The position numbers were made by a program, and so were the translations under genes. The notes under the pieces are model-generated. The model was not told the origin of the DNA, ran no database searches, and was given only the letters and a program-made list of their open reading frames with translations. A stretch of DNA of 64,000 bases from Atrichornis clamosus (Eukaryota; Chordata; Aves; Passeriformes; Menuridae), in the NCBI GenBank assembly GCA_013400975.1, contig WBMZ01004770.1, forward strand, positions 372,001 through 436,000. The letters are read 5' to 3'. The stretch's first letter is position 1; the number at the start of each line of letters is the position of its first letter. Positions 35,257 through 46,535 of the stretch are shown one piece after another.

Positions 35257-37663
35257 GGTTATATATTTGAATGAGCCACATACAAATGGCTGAGCTACTG
35301 CTGGAAAGCTCAGCACCCTGTTTCTTCACTGAGCAAATATAATCACAAAGAAAAGAAAAGACAAAACAGAAGCCTCCACCTTTTCTAAATAATGCTTCCA
35401 TTGTTGGTTTGTACCTAATTTGCACAGAAACACAGAGGCTCACACTTCTTTCCAGAGCTTTAAACACGTGGAGGAACGTGCTCACCGTGATGGGAGTTGT
35501 AGCACTGAGGTCAGTGGAGGGACCTGCTCAGTGCAGCTCTCAGTGCTGGCAGTCTCCTGTGGAATGCTCCATTTGCAGCCTGTTCCTCTGCTGGGAAACA
35601 GAGGAAATCGAGGCTGTGGCCATTTTTCCCAATATCCAGAGAGCAGTTGGTATGTAAAGGAATATCCCTAAGTTGTAACTCCCATGCAAGTTATGCTCAG
35701 CCACTGCTTACACCCAGTTTTGCCCTTCTGTGATTCTGGTTTTATGAGCATGGCAATTACACATTTAATACTTGATTTGCATGAGATTAAGCTGCACACT
35801 TGTGAAATGCATTCTGGTGCTAAACAACATCATGTCTTAAAAGAGCTTAGCAGCATCCAAAAATATGTGTTTCACATCAGTTGAAGTATTTGCTGAGATG
35901 CAGAATAAGGGGAAGAGTTCCTCTCCACAGTTCACAGTCTTGTACAATTTTTGAAGGAAACTGTCCTTCAAGGTACAAGGCTCTCCCCTTTTTATGCCAG
36001 AAATACAAAATATGATAAATAAAAAGTAGAGTAATATCCTGCCAATCATGGCATCTTCACTTACTTTTCTAAGGTTTTTAAGTCTCCTGTAGATCTGAAT
36101 TTTGCTTCTCTCTCTGACTTGCTGGTGTTAATAACCAGTGCTGTTAAGCAACAAAATTTCTGAGAGTTAAAAATAGTTTTTCATTAGCTAAAATGTACCA
36201 TGCAGTTGTGCATTTAAATGCCATGTGCAGTTTAGGGGAAACTAATCTTTAAAAAAAAAAAAAAAAGAAAACATTGACTTAATTTTTGTAGTCTGAAAAA
36301 TTGGTGTTAAATTATTTTAAAATGCAACCTAAGTCACAGCAAGCTGCTGTGTATCAGGTCACACTGCCTCCTCCAAAATCATGCTTATCTTTAAATTTTT
36401 CTTTCATAAACATTTGGCAAATATAACATCAATTTAAGCTGTAATGACCACATTTAATTTTCATTTTAAAGTTATTCTGTTGCTATATATTGGTATCCTG
36501 GTTGATGCCAAGTCAGCCAGCCACAGGTCTGTTTTTCATTTATGCATTGAACTTCTTTAGGTTAGACATGCTCAAGAGTCCTGGTTTAATGCATAACCCT
36601 AATTATAACTTAGAATTAAGCTACTGCTGACTGCAGCATTTCAGGCAGGGGAATCAAAGAATGTATCTAATGAAAAAAACACAACTCCACCCCTCTCTAG
36701 TACCTTATCTTTATACATTTTTTTATATCCCCCCTTTTTTTTTTAGATTGAGCGCATAATACAGCTATAAAACAGCAGTTTAGATAATATAGTCAGTCTG
36801 TCAGTTTATATATGTCTACTCTGAGCTTAAGGGTTTTCTCTTTACTTTGAATTGGACCTCAGTTCTTATTAAAATGCTACAAGCTTTTAAGAGATTGTAG
36901 TATCACAGACCAGTGATAGCTCAATATTCTAATATATCATTATGTTGGACCTATATCTGTGCCCTCAAAAATTGCATTACTGTTTAAGCTGGTTGAAATA
37001 TTTTTGCAAAATGTTTGGTTTTGGATGAAAAATGCCTTTTCAACCATGTAGAACTTTGATGAGGAAATTCTTAGAATGGTCTGATAAAAATGGCTTTGGT
37101 TTTCTTTTATGGAAAAATTAATAATGCAATTCAGAACGCTGTTCAATTACAATAAAAATACTGGGGTTTCCCCACATTTTTGCAGGAAGTGAAATATTTT
37201 TAAGGACAAGCTCTTATGGTGACTTCAAACTTGTCTGAATTTCATATATTGTGTTGAATCATTGAGAACTCAAGGGACAGGAAAGGCATAGTGTTATCAT
37301 CTGGGTCTTTACTCCCAGAACAAATCTGCTTTTATTAATAGAAGCAGGTTTTTAGAGAGGGGGGGGATGATTAATGATGAGCCATGTTGCATGGGTCAGA
37401 AGGAAATGGGGCCTGGGGAGATGCCACCGTCATGAAAAATAAGACCACGAAGAAGACTGACGAGCTGGGAGGAGCACCCGGCTCCAGTGGGACTCCAGGA
37501 CAGTGTCACCAACGCTTGAGTGAGAGCTGAGATCAGAGCAGCACCACGCAGGGACACCCTGTATTCATTGCACAAAGCCAAAACCCTCAGTGTGAGATGG
37601 AGGGCAAGTGAAAGTCATTGCAAAGGGACCTTTGTGCACCAGCCTTTTTCCCTTTTCTTACAG
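35257..37663. other. Unique AT-rich non-coding DNA
   Basis: It holds an A run at 36251-36271 and long AT-rich stretches between about 36,000 and 37,250. A GC-richer patch with a few CpGs begins near 37400 and leads into the exon candidate at 37664. No gene is recognised. Confidence 0.5.
36251..36271 (+). repeat. Poly(A) tract
   Basis: Sixteen A bases, a G and three more A bases. No retroposed gene or SINE body is recognisable upstream. Confidence 0.8.
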
Positions 37664-37767
37664 GACCTGCGTGCTGCCATGGGGCCAGGGAGCCGCTCTC
37701 CTGCTCTCCAGGAACACTTGCAGATACTGCACCTAATTCTGCTCATTTTCGCTGGCTTCACCTGAGG
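37664..37767 (+). other. Candidate exon with strong acceptor, plus strand
   Basis: A pyrimidine tract of about 20 bases (CTTTTTCCCTTTTCTTACAG) directly precedes GACCTGCG. A donor, GAGG|GTAACT, follows 104 bases later. The segment is GC-richer than its flanks. One frame is open through both ends (reading PACCHGAREPLSCSPG near the start), and another ends at TGA just before the donor (DLRAAMGPGSRSPALQ near its start). Neither is recognised. An exon of an unannotated coding or non-coding transcript is possible. Confidence 0.22.
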
Positions 37768-38113
37768 GTAACTCCTCCATTTCCTTAGAATTAGTCCAGA
37801 TGTATGCTGGGCTTTGTGGTTGCAGATGAGGATCCTTTGCCACTGAAATATGAGACTGTGTTTTCATTCCTCTGATGGTTCTTGTGCCCGACTGCAGTGC
37901 AGAGGAGGTTCACCAGTGAGAGTTACACCCTGCATGATAAAATACTAATGTTTTTCTTCTTTGGGAACAGAAAAACGAAAAAATTCTGGGTTTGTACTCA
38001 CATTCTGCTTGTTCTGCGTGGGCATTCAGCTGTACTGCCAGGAGCTGGGAACGTTTACAGTCCTGGTGTAAATGAAAGCAGACACAGCAATGGAGAAACA
38101 GGCTGCGTGAGCC

Positions 38114-38402
38114 TGGGGGCTTGTCCATGCACAATAGTAGCATCAGTTCAGCTGCAAAATCCATTTAGCTGAACCAGTGTATGTCTCTGATTGGACACAC
38201 TTAAATTGGTTTATAACCAGCTTACATCAAATTAGTTTAAATCAGGAAGTTACCATAATAGCTGCATCAACCCGTAATTGTCTAATTTTTGTTTAGGATG
38301 GTCACAAACCAGTAGCCTTTCCTCTGTGCAGGATTTTGCACTGCTTTAGATAATTTAAAATCTGTGAAACCAGCAAAACTTTTGTATTGTAGACAAGCCC
38401 TA
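38114..38402. mobile_element. hAT-like non-autonomous DNA transposon remnant
   Basis: The left end reads GGGGGCTTGTCCATGCACAA and the right end reads ATTGTAGACAAGCCCTA. Its reverse complement, TAGGGCTTGTCTACAAT, matches the left end at most positions. TAGGGCTTGTCTACA termini are familiar to me from hAT-type non-autonomous elements of turtles and crocodilians. The interior carries an inverted repeat, GTTCAGCT (38146-38153) with AGCTGAAC (38167-38174), and related AAATTGGTTTA and AAATTAGTTTA units. No transposase frame is present. An 8-base target duplication cannot be demonstrated. The terminal repeats are seen directly; the hAT assignment rests on memory. Confidence 0.5.
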
Positions 38403-40751
38403 AAGCCCCAAGTTTGTGTGAGCTGGGACAGGGAGTGTGCGGGGGCTCTGTGCTGGCTCTGTGCTGCAGCACATGCGCTCAAAGCCACTGGAAATGGAGA
38501 TGACAGACGCTTTAAAGCAAAAATGGGACACAAGGCACTAATTTTCCAAAACAGTTTATTGCTCTATATGATGGAGAAGTATGAGGTAAAGAACTTCAGA
38601 ACTCCTTGCTGTGACCCAGGGGTTTTTATGAGCTGTGTTCACAAGCATGGAGAGGTCAAAGAGAAGCTGTCTGAGGACTTCCCTGGGCTGTGTGGGATCA
38701 CATTTCACCCACGAGCTGGAGCAGCCTCGAGCCTTCTCTGGGTTTAGTCGAAGGATAACAACACCCAGCAGGCAGCAAGGCTGGTGAGACATGTTCCATC
38801 TCTCAAGCTGCTCAGGACAGAGCTGGAACAGGAAATGTTGCTTTTACTGTATGTTTAGGGTAGTTCAGAGGTGTTTTGGAAAGACAAGCCCCTCTGGACA
38901 GCAAAGACAGGCAATTTGAAAGTGTGACATTGTGGAAACAAAGCAACAGGAGATTGACTCCAAGAGCGGGGTTATCTCAACTTTTCTGCAACTAAAAATG
39001 GCCTAAATTGTTTTCCAAAATGAGCTCTTGCAGAGCAGAGAGAAAGCCTCTGATTTCAAGGGTTCCTAAAATACTTTTGGAACGAAACTCTCTGAATGTT
39101 CTGTGGGTGTTGATCGCTGGAGTGCTCAGTAGTACTCGAGCTCTGAGTTCACACCATTAAAGCTTTGTCGACATTACTGAAAGCGTCCTCTAACACACTG
39201 AAGCAAGCTCAAGAGGCTGTATTTATGTTCTCAGGCTGACTTTAGGGCTGTTGCTGGCAAGCTGTCAATAAAAGAACTTATTAGTCAGGGAGACAGCTTG
39301 GAATGGCGAGTTGTTTAAGCAGCTCACTTATGAATGGGACACAAAGGTGAGCAGAATGAACTTTCTGCGTGTTTAGCAAATGGCAATACAGACGAGCTGT
39401 TTTGTCAAGGTAACTCTGTTTGAGAAGCCTAGCACTAAATGTGCCAGGTAGTTTTTTCCTGAGAAATACTCCTCCACTTCTGCAAGTATGTTTGGTAGAA
39501 GCTGTTTTACCCTTTAAGAAATAGAAGGGAAAATTGGTTTGATGTTCTTTCTAGTTACTTTTTTTTGAATGTGTGGAAGAGCAAGGCGGTGCTGTTTCCT
39601 CGGCAATAGAAAATGTAACGATGCATTTTCCTTGAGTGAGGCTTCTGGACATTTTCTTACTTAGTAAAACTGGATTGAGATACCATGGTGAGTAGTGTTT
39701 TGCCCACCAGATTATCCTACTGGAATTGAGAGCAATGGATTTTGGAATAATAACTCTGGTAAAGAATGACTTGCAAAGGAATAGAAATAGTTCTGAGAAA
39801 TAGTACATGTCTGATGTCCAAAGGAAGAGCTGTGCTTGGAGAAAGGAGCAGCCTACTTTCGTGAGAAATATATTTCTTACACTATGCAAACCATCTTTAA
39901 AGACTGAGCTGATCCAAGTGAAAGCCATGGGAAAGAGAAAACGAGTAGAAAACAAATGGATCCCTGAGGGGACTGACTGAAATCTAAATCACAGTTTGTG
40001 GGAATCATTCCTTCACTCCAGGTGGTTATGAGTTGGCCTATGAGGAACTTGTGATAAAACAAAGATGAGAACCTGGCTTGCTGTGGCTCAGACCCAAGGT
40101 ATAGCTACAGCAACTGATGTATAAGTGGTACCCCATTTACAAGAGATGGATGGCTTTCCAAAAGCCCACTTAAGGTAAATTTAAGTCAGCCCAAAGCTCC
40201 AAGAAGGAGAGCAGATCTCATTATAGCCATATATGTTTCTGGATCATGGTTGTGGTGATTTGTTTTCTTTCAGGTTTTGCAAACATTGGTGGGGAGGAGT
40301 CAACCCCAACCCTCACTACTTCATCCTGGAAATGGTCTTGGCCTTTTTTTTTTTTTTGCAGTGGGAGGGCTGGTTGCCAATGTGCAGTTCTAAAGTCACA
40401 TTTTCACTTGCATTCTGGGCAATACCTCCCACATTTTGGACTCTGCAGTACTCAGTGTAAATGGTTCCTTAGAGCTACTTTGGCAGCCAAAAAAAGCGAT
40501 ATTGTATTTAATTTCTGGCACTGCCACTTGCTGAATTGCCGACACAGCTGTAGCAGACCTCCAGGTCTGGATATATCTGGCTAAAGCAGAAGATCCCAGT
40601 TCTTCCTGACTGGACTCTATGTAATCCATGCCACTCAAGATCTGATCTGGGGTAGCCAAGCAGAAATGTGACTCCTTTCTGTTAAAGGCATTTCAGCAGT
40701 GATTTCAACATTGTTCTGGAGGAAAGAGGGGACAGAGGTGAGTTCTTTGAG

Positions 40752-40776
40752 AAATTAGCCTTAGTAAGGCTAATTT
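40752..40776. repeat. Perfect palindrome, 12-base arms around one base
   Basis: AAATTAGCCTTA is followed by a single G and then its exact reverse complement TAAGGCTAATTT. The flanking bases do not pair, so the symmetry ends sharply. Perfect 12-base arms are rare by chance in a window of this size. It may be a binding site for a dimeric factor, the centre of a lost palindromic element, or a small palindromic insertion. Confidence 0.9.
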
Positions 40777-41136
40777 ATGCCTTCTTCCAGTAGGGTCCAC
40801 CAGGAAGGTCTGCTGTGTACAAGCCAAAGGTTTTTTACATCACAACTTTTCAGGAAGAAAACCCATCCCTGCCCCCAGGAACACATTTCTGCTTCCCCTT
40901 GGGTCACACACTAATGTTCTTGTGTCTGGGTAGTGTGATATATCAGGAGACTGATGTGGTTGATATCTAATAGTGGATTTTTATTTTTTTAATTTTCTTT
41001 TATTTTACAGTGCACAGAGGTAGTGGTGTGAACATGTTGGAGGCCTGGGAACCTCTTGTTTCAGCAACAATTGCCCTTATTCACCTTGACTTGGATCATA
41101 TCCCTACCACAACATTAATAACTTAGCATGCTCAGA

Positions 41137-41157
41137 GGAAGAAAGAAAGAAAGAAAA
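41137..41157 (+). repeat. GAAA tetranucleotide microsatellite
   Basis: About five tandem GAAA units. Short simple repeat. Confidence 0.8.
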
Positions 41158-42741
41158 TAATATGAAAAAGTACAGGGCATGTTTGCTATCAGGTTTCAAC
41201 TTTGGCTTTCCTCATGGTGCCACCACAGCAGTAGATCTGACATGTGTCCAAAGTGAACATTTGAGAATTCATCCTTTAGGAAAAAGGGCCACTGCTTTCA
41301 AGAGCATTTGCTGCCCCTAGAAGCCATCCAGGATAATTTATGCTGGTTCTCAGTAAATTCAACCAGACATGAGAAATCCCTTGAACCCTGGAGTCTCCAG
41401 GAAGAATGCATCCCTTGGCTTAGCTCGGCATGGATGATGGCAGGCACTGTAATATACTGATGCTGACACTGACAAAAGCCTGTTTTAACTGCAGTACATG
41501 CAAGCAGGAAAGTTGCTGCTGGTTTAAAAGGTACTGCTCTGTTGGCAGTGGAAAAAATTAGGTCCAAGGGAGTTGTGCTCCATCATCTAGCTGTGATAAA
41601 GGATGAAGATGGAGCTTCTTTCCATGCTGGGCTCCACGTCATACAACAACAAAATGCCTCTGTTTTCCCATAGCAAACCCTTTTGCAGGGTAAAGCACCT
41701 TTTAAGATCAAGGCAAGCCGTCACAGGAAGGTGTTGGTGGCGTTGGGATTCACCACAGCACAATGATTTGGGGCTGCAAACGCCCTGGAGCTGAGGTGTG
41801 CTGGCAGTATAGCAGTGACCCGTATGGGGTCACCCACCTGACACTTAAAGGAACAAGCTGGAAGAGTCCAGCCAGCCAGCTTGCTGTCACTGCAGGTGAT
41901 TTTTTTTCCTTTGGACCCAACCATAGTGTTTTAAAGTTTCTCTTTAATGTGTGGAGAAGGGACACTGACACCATAAACTGCATTGCAGAACCGCCCTCAG
42001 CCTGGTGAGTCACCGCTGTAATGCTTCAGGAATGGGCAGGCAAGAGAGGTACTGCAAGGGACAGGCATTTCTTGTGTTGCTCCCAAACTTCCCAGCATAC
42101 TCTGCCATGTGAATCTGCCCTCCTGAAATCCATAAAACCCGCAAGCAGGCTCTCAAACATTTAATTTGAAAGATCTCTGTTTAAATCATTTTTGACTTGT
42201 GCCAGGGCAAGCCTGTCCTCCTGTTAATTATGTTCTAAGCACACAAAGAGAGCTAGTGAAAACAGTCACTTCATAACCATTTTCTTTTTGTAAACTCAGA
42301 GTACTTAGATCTGCATCATTTAATCATAATAGAGCCATATGCATGCAGCTTAACTTTTCTGGAAACCAAAATTAGCTAGAAGACATTTTGGCCTGTTTGT
42401 GAAATGCTTGTGTACGGGGAAAAGTGCTTTGAGAACTTCAAATGGGTATGAGCTCCCAGACCTTGCAGGAATGGAGAAAAGTTCATGTCAGGAATGCTCC
42501 CACCTCTGCACAGGTCACACAGCAACAAATACATCCTCAGCGCAATTTCAGAGTAGGGTTTACTGGTGGAGTTGTTAACTAGCACAAAGAATCTAAAAAG
42601 GAACTAAGCTGCTGAATGTAGGGCAAAGATTAATCTTGTTACGGGGAAGTTTTTCAGAGTGTGAATACTTGGTCCATAGAAAGTTATTTTAGTTGTTTCA
42701 ACATGACCCTTAAATGGAACAGAGGAATATTTCTTTATTAG

Positions 42742-42764
42742 ATATTTGCATATTTTGCAAATAT
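42742..42764. repeat. Perfect inverted repeat overlapping octamer motifs
   Basis: ATATTTGCA (42742-42750) and TGCAAATAT (42756-42764) are exact reverse complements around a 5-base loop. The left arm overlaps ATTTGCAT (42744-42751), the reverse complement of the POU octamer ATGCAAAT. The right arm contains seven of its eight bases. The symmetry could support paired POU-factor binding, but the sequence is AT-rich and function is inferred only. Confidence 0.75.
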
Positions 42765-45700
42765 TTGAAAAAAAATAATAGCCTCAATGAAATGAAAACC
42801 TATTTGATTAATGAGGCAGTGCTTTAATTTTCATGTCTGATTAGATATATCTCTGGGTACCTTGAAAACTCTGAAGGGGGCACACGCTCGAGTTGCTGTC
42901 TCAGAAATGCCCAGTGAGCAGCCCTGGCAGGGATCACATCCAGAGGAGATCGCTGTAGCACACGCACCGCAAGCTCCAGGGCTTGGTGCTGAGCTTGCAG
43001 CTGTGCTTTGCCAGCAGGACTTCGCAGCAGTCACAGCAGCTTTGTCCCAGTGGGAATGGTGTCTGAGTCAATCCAGCATCTCCCAGTGCTCTTTGATACC
43101 CAGCTGTTCTTCTCTGCCAAAATCCCAACTGATGTAGAGGGAGGATGGTGAAACCACAGGGCTTTCAAAAAGTTCCTAAAGAGGTTTGGACCAGCTTGGG
43201 GAAACAGTGCAGTGATATCTGGATAGATACCTTCCTTCAAACCAATCCCTCAGTATTAAAGCTGTCAAAACTTGCTGCGAAAACTTTTAAGAGAATTTAC
43301 CAATATGGCTTTAGTTCCAAAATAGCAGTTACTAACAGTACATTCTGAGTGTTACGTGGATGAAACTATTAAGTAAAATGTTGCTTACAGAAGTTTCTGT
43401 GGCTGCAGAATTGCAACACAAATTTGCAGAGGAAATAAACATTTAAGGCTGCAGCCCATCTTGCAGCCAGCTGTTGGCCACCAGCTGAATACTCCCTTGC
43501 AGGGAGAACATGGAACATACCTTGGTAAGATTAAAAGACATATTTTTGGGATCCCCTAATTTGGATGGGATTCTATGAATTTTTGCTGTAATTCTTTGCC
43601 CAGCTCTCAGTTCAAGAGACTTAATACATTTTCCTCTGGCTGCTGTGGCTCTCTGTCATGCAAACAGGCTCCAGCCAGCAAGGCTGAGCTGGTCCTGCTG
43701 GCAGCAGGGATTCCTGCTCTGGCACAGGCTACTGGGGACAGCTGAGACTCCTTCAAAAGAAGGAGGAAGAGTAAGTGAATGAAGAACAGGAGGATGATGA
43801 GGGAGAGGAAGACAGTGTGAGAGGAAAACAGAGTAAAGCCAGGGAAGTGCAGCTGATTGCAAATGCATTTATCCTTTCTCAGGAAGTTCATCCTGGGAGC
43901 AGCCCCTGAAGGTAGCCCTGGCAACTGATGCTACCTGGTCTAGGTCTAACTTGCTGTTGTGCTGACATGTATCAGGAAATTAAAGCCCCTCTCTCTTGCC
44001 AGTGCTTCTGAATATTGATTCCTGATTCCACAACCTGGCCATTATTTGAAACTGAAGCCTGCCGCAAAGGAGAGCGTTAAAACACAGGTCAAGGACAAGT
44101 TTGCCCTCCATGCCTGCAGCCACTTCCCAAGTGCTTTATGAAAGCCATTGTGCCATGAATGGATGGGGGAAAAAATAGAGCATATTCAGCATGAATAAAA
44201 CATGACAGTGATGTGCTAGCAAACTGTGATCTGTTTTGACTGTGATAACAGTGTAAACCTCAATGGGTGAGGACAAGATCACAGAGCACTGAAACCATGA
44301 AGTCAGCTTAACGTGACCACAGTCCACTCCAACTTCTCTGTCGCTCCTGCCTGTTCCCTGCAATGTGCTGTGACTGTGATGTGCATCCAGTGAGAGCGAA
44401 GTGACACATGAGCGTGGTGTGACAGCAGTGCCAGAAGAGATTTGGTGCTCGCTGTTTGTGGCCATGTGAATGCAAAATGCATGGGGCAGTTTGTAAAGAG
44501 CTGGTACTAATCATTTGTATGAATGGTTTTGACTGAAGAGCATTTGGGTTTGAATACCTGATACAGATTCCTCCTGTAGCAATCCTCAATAAACATTCAG
44601 TTACCAGAGGTGTTGGCTGGAAGACTCACCTTATTTAAAGTGCTTTCTGAAATTCTGATGCTGTCCTTTTTTAGTCTTCACTCCATACCATATCACAGTG
44701 GCAAATTATTAACTGAGATACGTGTGGTGATCGATATCATATAAAGATCAACTTGTCCTTGAGTTTAGTGCACATCATTTTATAGGGAAGTGTTTTTTCG
44801 CCTCTCCATTTGGCTTGATTATTCAAGAGTTCTTTAACCACTACAACAGAATCCTTTTCAGAAGAACGTTTTTCTTTCACCCTAGTTGCTATGAGAACAT
44901 GAATCATCTCTTTAGCACAATAGCAACAACTGTAGTGCTTAAGTGCATCCACTGATTTTTTACTGTTTGTTCTTTGCTCTCAACAAGATAAGCTGTTGTT
45001 ATTTCTTTCTTCTTGAACAAGCATAACATGATTGCTGAAGTAGTCAGAATAATTGGACCAAATAGTGAGGCGGTTAATGTAAACAGAAAGAATTTATCTC
45101 TTTCAAGTACAGTAAATTGTCCTCCAAAAATATGGAAATCTTGTCTATTTCTTGTTGTGCCCTAGAGCAAATTTTGTTGAGTTTGTTGTCACATCATTAT
45201 TTTCGGACTCTGTGAAATTGCTAATGAGGAACAGGCTGCTTTCAGTGGGATAGTTGTGCATGTTTAAGGCTGTGGTGAGATGTTGTAGTCTGGGGGTAAA
45301 TCACCAGCACAGCACAGGTTAATGCTCTCCTTGAACCCCACATCCACCACAGGTGCCAGTTACCACCAAAACTGTTGCCAGGGAGTGGGATGTGGGAAGA
45401 TGCTGCAGCCTTCAGCTGCAGTGAATTATTGTCTGCAGAGAGAGTATAAACCATGGAATCTGAGGTGCAGGCTCTTTTGGTAGCTGTGATGGGAATGAGT
45501 CCTGCACTGGAGGAAGGTGATATCAATAACTATTTTTCTTGATCATTAAGATCCTGAACTGTTGCCGTAGAAAGCCTACTTTTGGGAACATGAGCGTGTT
45601 TTAAAATGTCTTAAATAACTGGTAAAATGAGTTATTCTCATTTAGAGAGGAAGGATTTTTCTGTGTACTTTGTGTGTTCATTGTCGGGCTGCTCTTAGTT

Positions 45701-46451
45701 GCACTCGCTGTGCAGTATTTTAACACCATTAAATCTGCTTGTATAAAATGGCTTCTGTGGACAAGGATCCTTGAAAAGCAAAGGCTGGTGGACATATTTT
45801 GACAATCTCTTGGTGTTTGCTAACCATTGCCTTCCTGAAGCCTTCCTTCAAACCTCCTCTCCTTAAACTTCAGAGATGTTTGTGGAAACCAATGTTGTTG
45901 GTAGATGAGAAAGATGGGACCCGTGTCATGTGGAAATGAGGTGTGATGTAGATGGGATCAGACAAGAAGTTGTGAGAAGTTTGTGAAAGCACTTAAATGA
46001 TTTGGAGCTGGTGGCTCTTGTTAGGACTTGTGTCTGATTTGAGAAAGGAACTTCTACTCCATCCTCGTTTGGCACCTGTGATTCATATAATCTGTGGCCC
46101 CTTTTTCAGAGGGGAGTAAATGCTATGCAGATATGTCTAGACAGGTGAGATATGGCTAATGATCAGTTGAGATGATTTTCCCAACAACCCTCTTAGATTT
46201 CAATTATTTATAGGTCTATAACTATGTGCTATGCACTTCTCTAGCACAGGTGAATTAGAGAAAAAAAAAAAGAGAGGTTATATACCACCAGTGTTTTCAG
46301 TAGTATCAAATTATTATGCCAATAAAACATGTAAAATCTGTTCAAGATCAAACAGGCATTTGATGTGCTGATTCTGTTTTGGAACAAAAAAAAAAAAAAA
46401 TCCCTGAGTGATTGTTATCTGGTACTTGTAGCTTTGAATAGATAAAAGCAG
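42765..46451. other. Unique non-coding DNA with a purine-rich tract
   Basis: GC-richer patches at 42860-43100 and 43600-43930 contain no recognisable exon. A purine-rich tract lies at 43753-43835. A minus-strand donor-like reverse complement of ACTCACC near 44628 has only a weak acceptor 17 bases upstream. A short A run sits at 46386-46400. Confidence 0.45.
43753..43835 (+). repeat. Purine-rich strand-asymmetric tract
   Basis: Over about 80 bases the plus strand is dominated by AAG, GAG, GGA and GAA, with few pyrimidines. It contains GAAGA|GTAAGT, a good splice donor after a purine-rich, enhancer-like stretch. A possible acceptor, CTGGCACAG, lies about 45 bases upstream but has a weak pyrimidine tract. 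On the opposite strand the pyrimidine richness creates a spurious leucine-rich hydrophobic frame. Confidence 0.5.
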
Positions 46452-46535
46452 TGGCCCAGACCTTGACTTGAGTAAATTAATACAACTGCATTGACTTCGG
46501 GGAAACAATGTGGATTTATACCAAATGATGGATCG
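46452..46535 (+). mobile_element. Palindromic MITE remnant retaining its core
   Basis: The left arm reads GGCCCAGACCTTGACTTGAG and TAAATTAATAC, the centre AACTGCATTGACTTCGGGG, and the right arm AACAATGTGGATTTATACC, AAATGATGGATC. This is the pattern GGCCCAGATCCTCAGCTGG, TGTAAATC, CTCCATTGACTTCAATGG, then GATTTACACC, AGCTGAGGATC. It belongs to the same family as the core-deleted copy at 24802-24861: the left arms align along about 29 bases with roughly two thirds identity. Both copies are non-coding and old. Confidence 0.6.

Larger units (their letters stand above)
38403..42741. other. Unique non-coding DNA
   Basis: It holds a 14-base T run at 40344-40357, a GAAA microsatellite at 41137-41157, and a perfect 25-base palindrome at 40752-40776. 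Open frames up to about 134 residues occur on both strands without recognisable domains. No gene is called. Confidence 0.5.

Noticed and set aside
39551..39955. 134-residue open frame on the minus strand.
   Set aside because: No domain, no splice or start context. Length is within chance for this composition.
40344..40361. Poly(T) followed by GCAG, which looks like an ideal splice acceptor.
   Set aside because: A homopolymer plus AG is expected by chance, and no donor-bounded open segment follows.
43565..43580. GGGATTCTATGAATT, similar to the CR1 tail unit.
   Set aside because: A single unit with no adjacent CR1 body.
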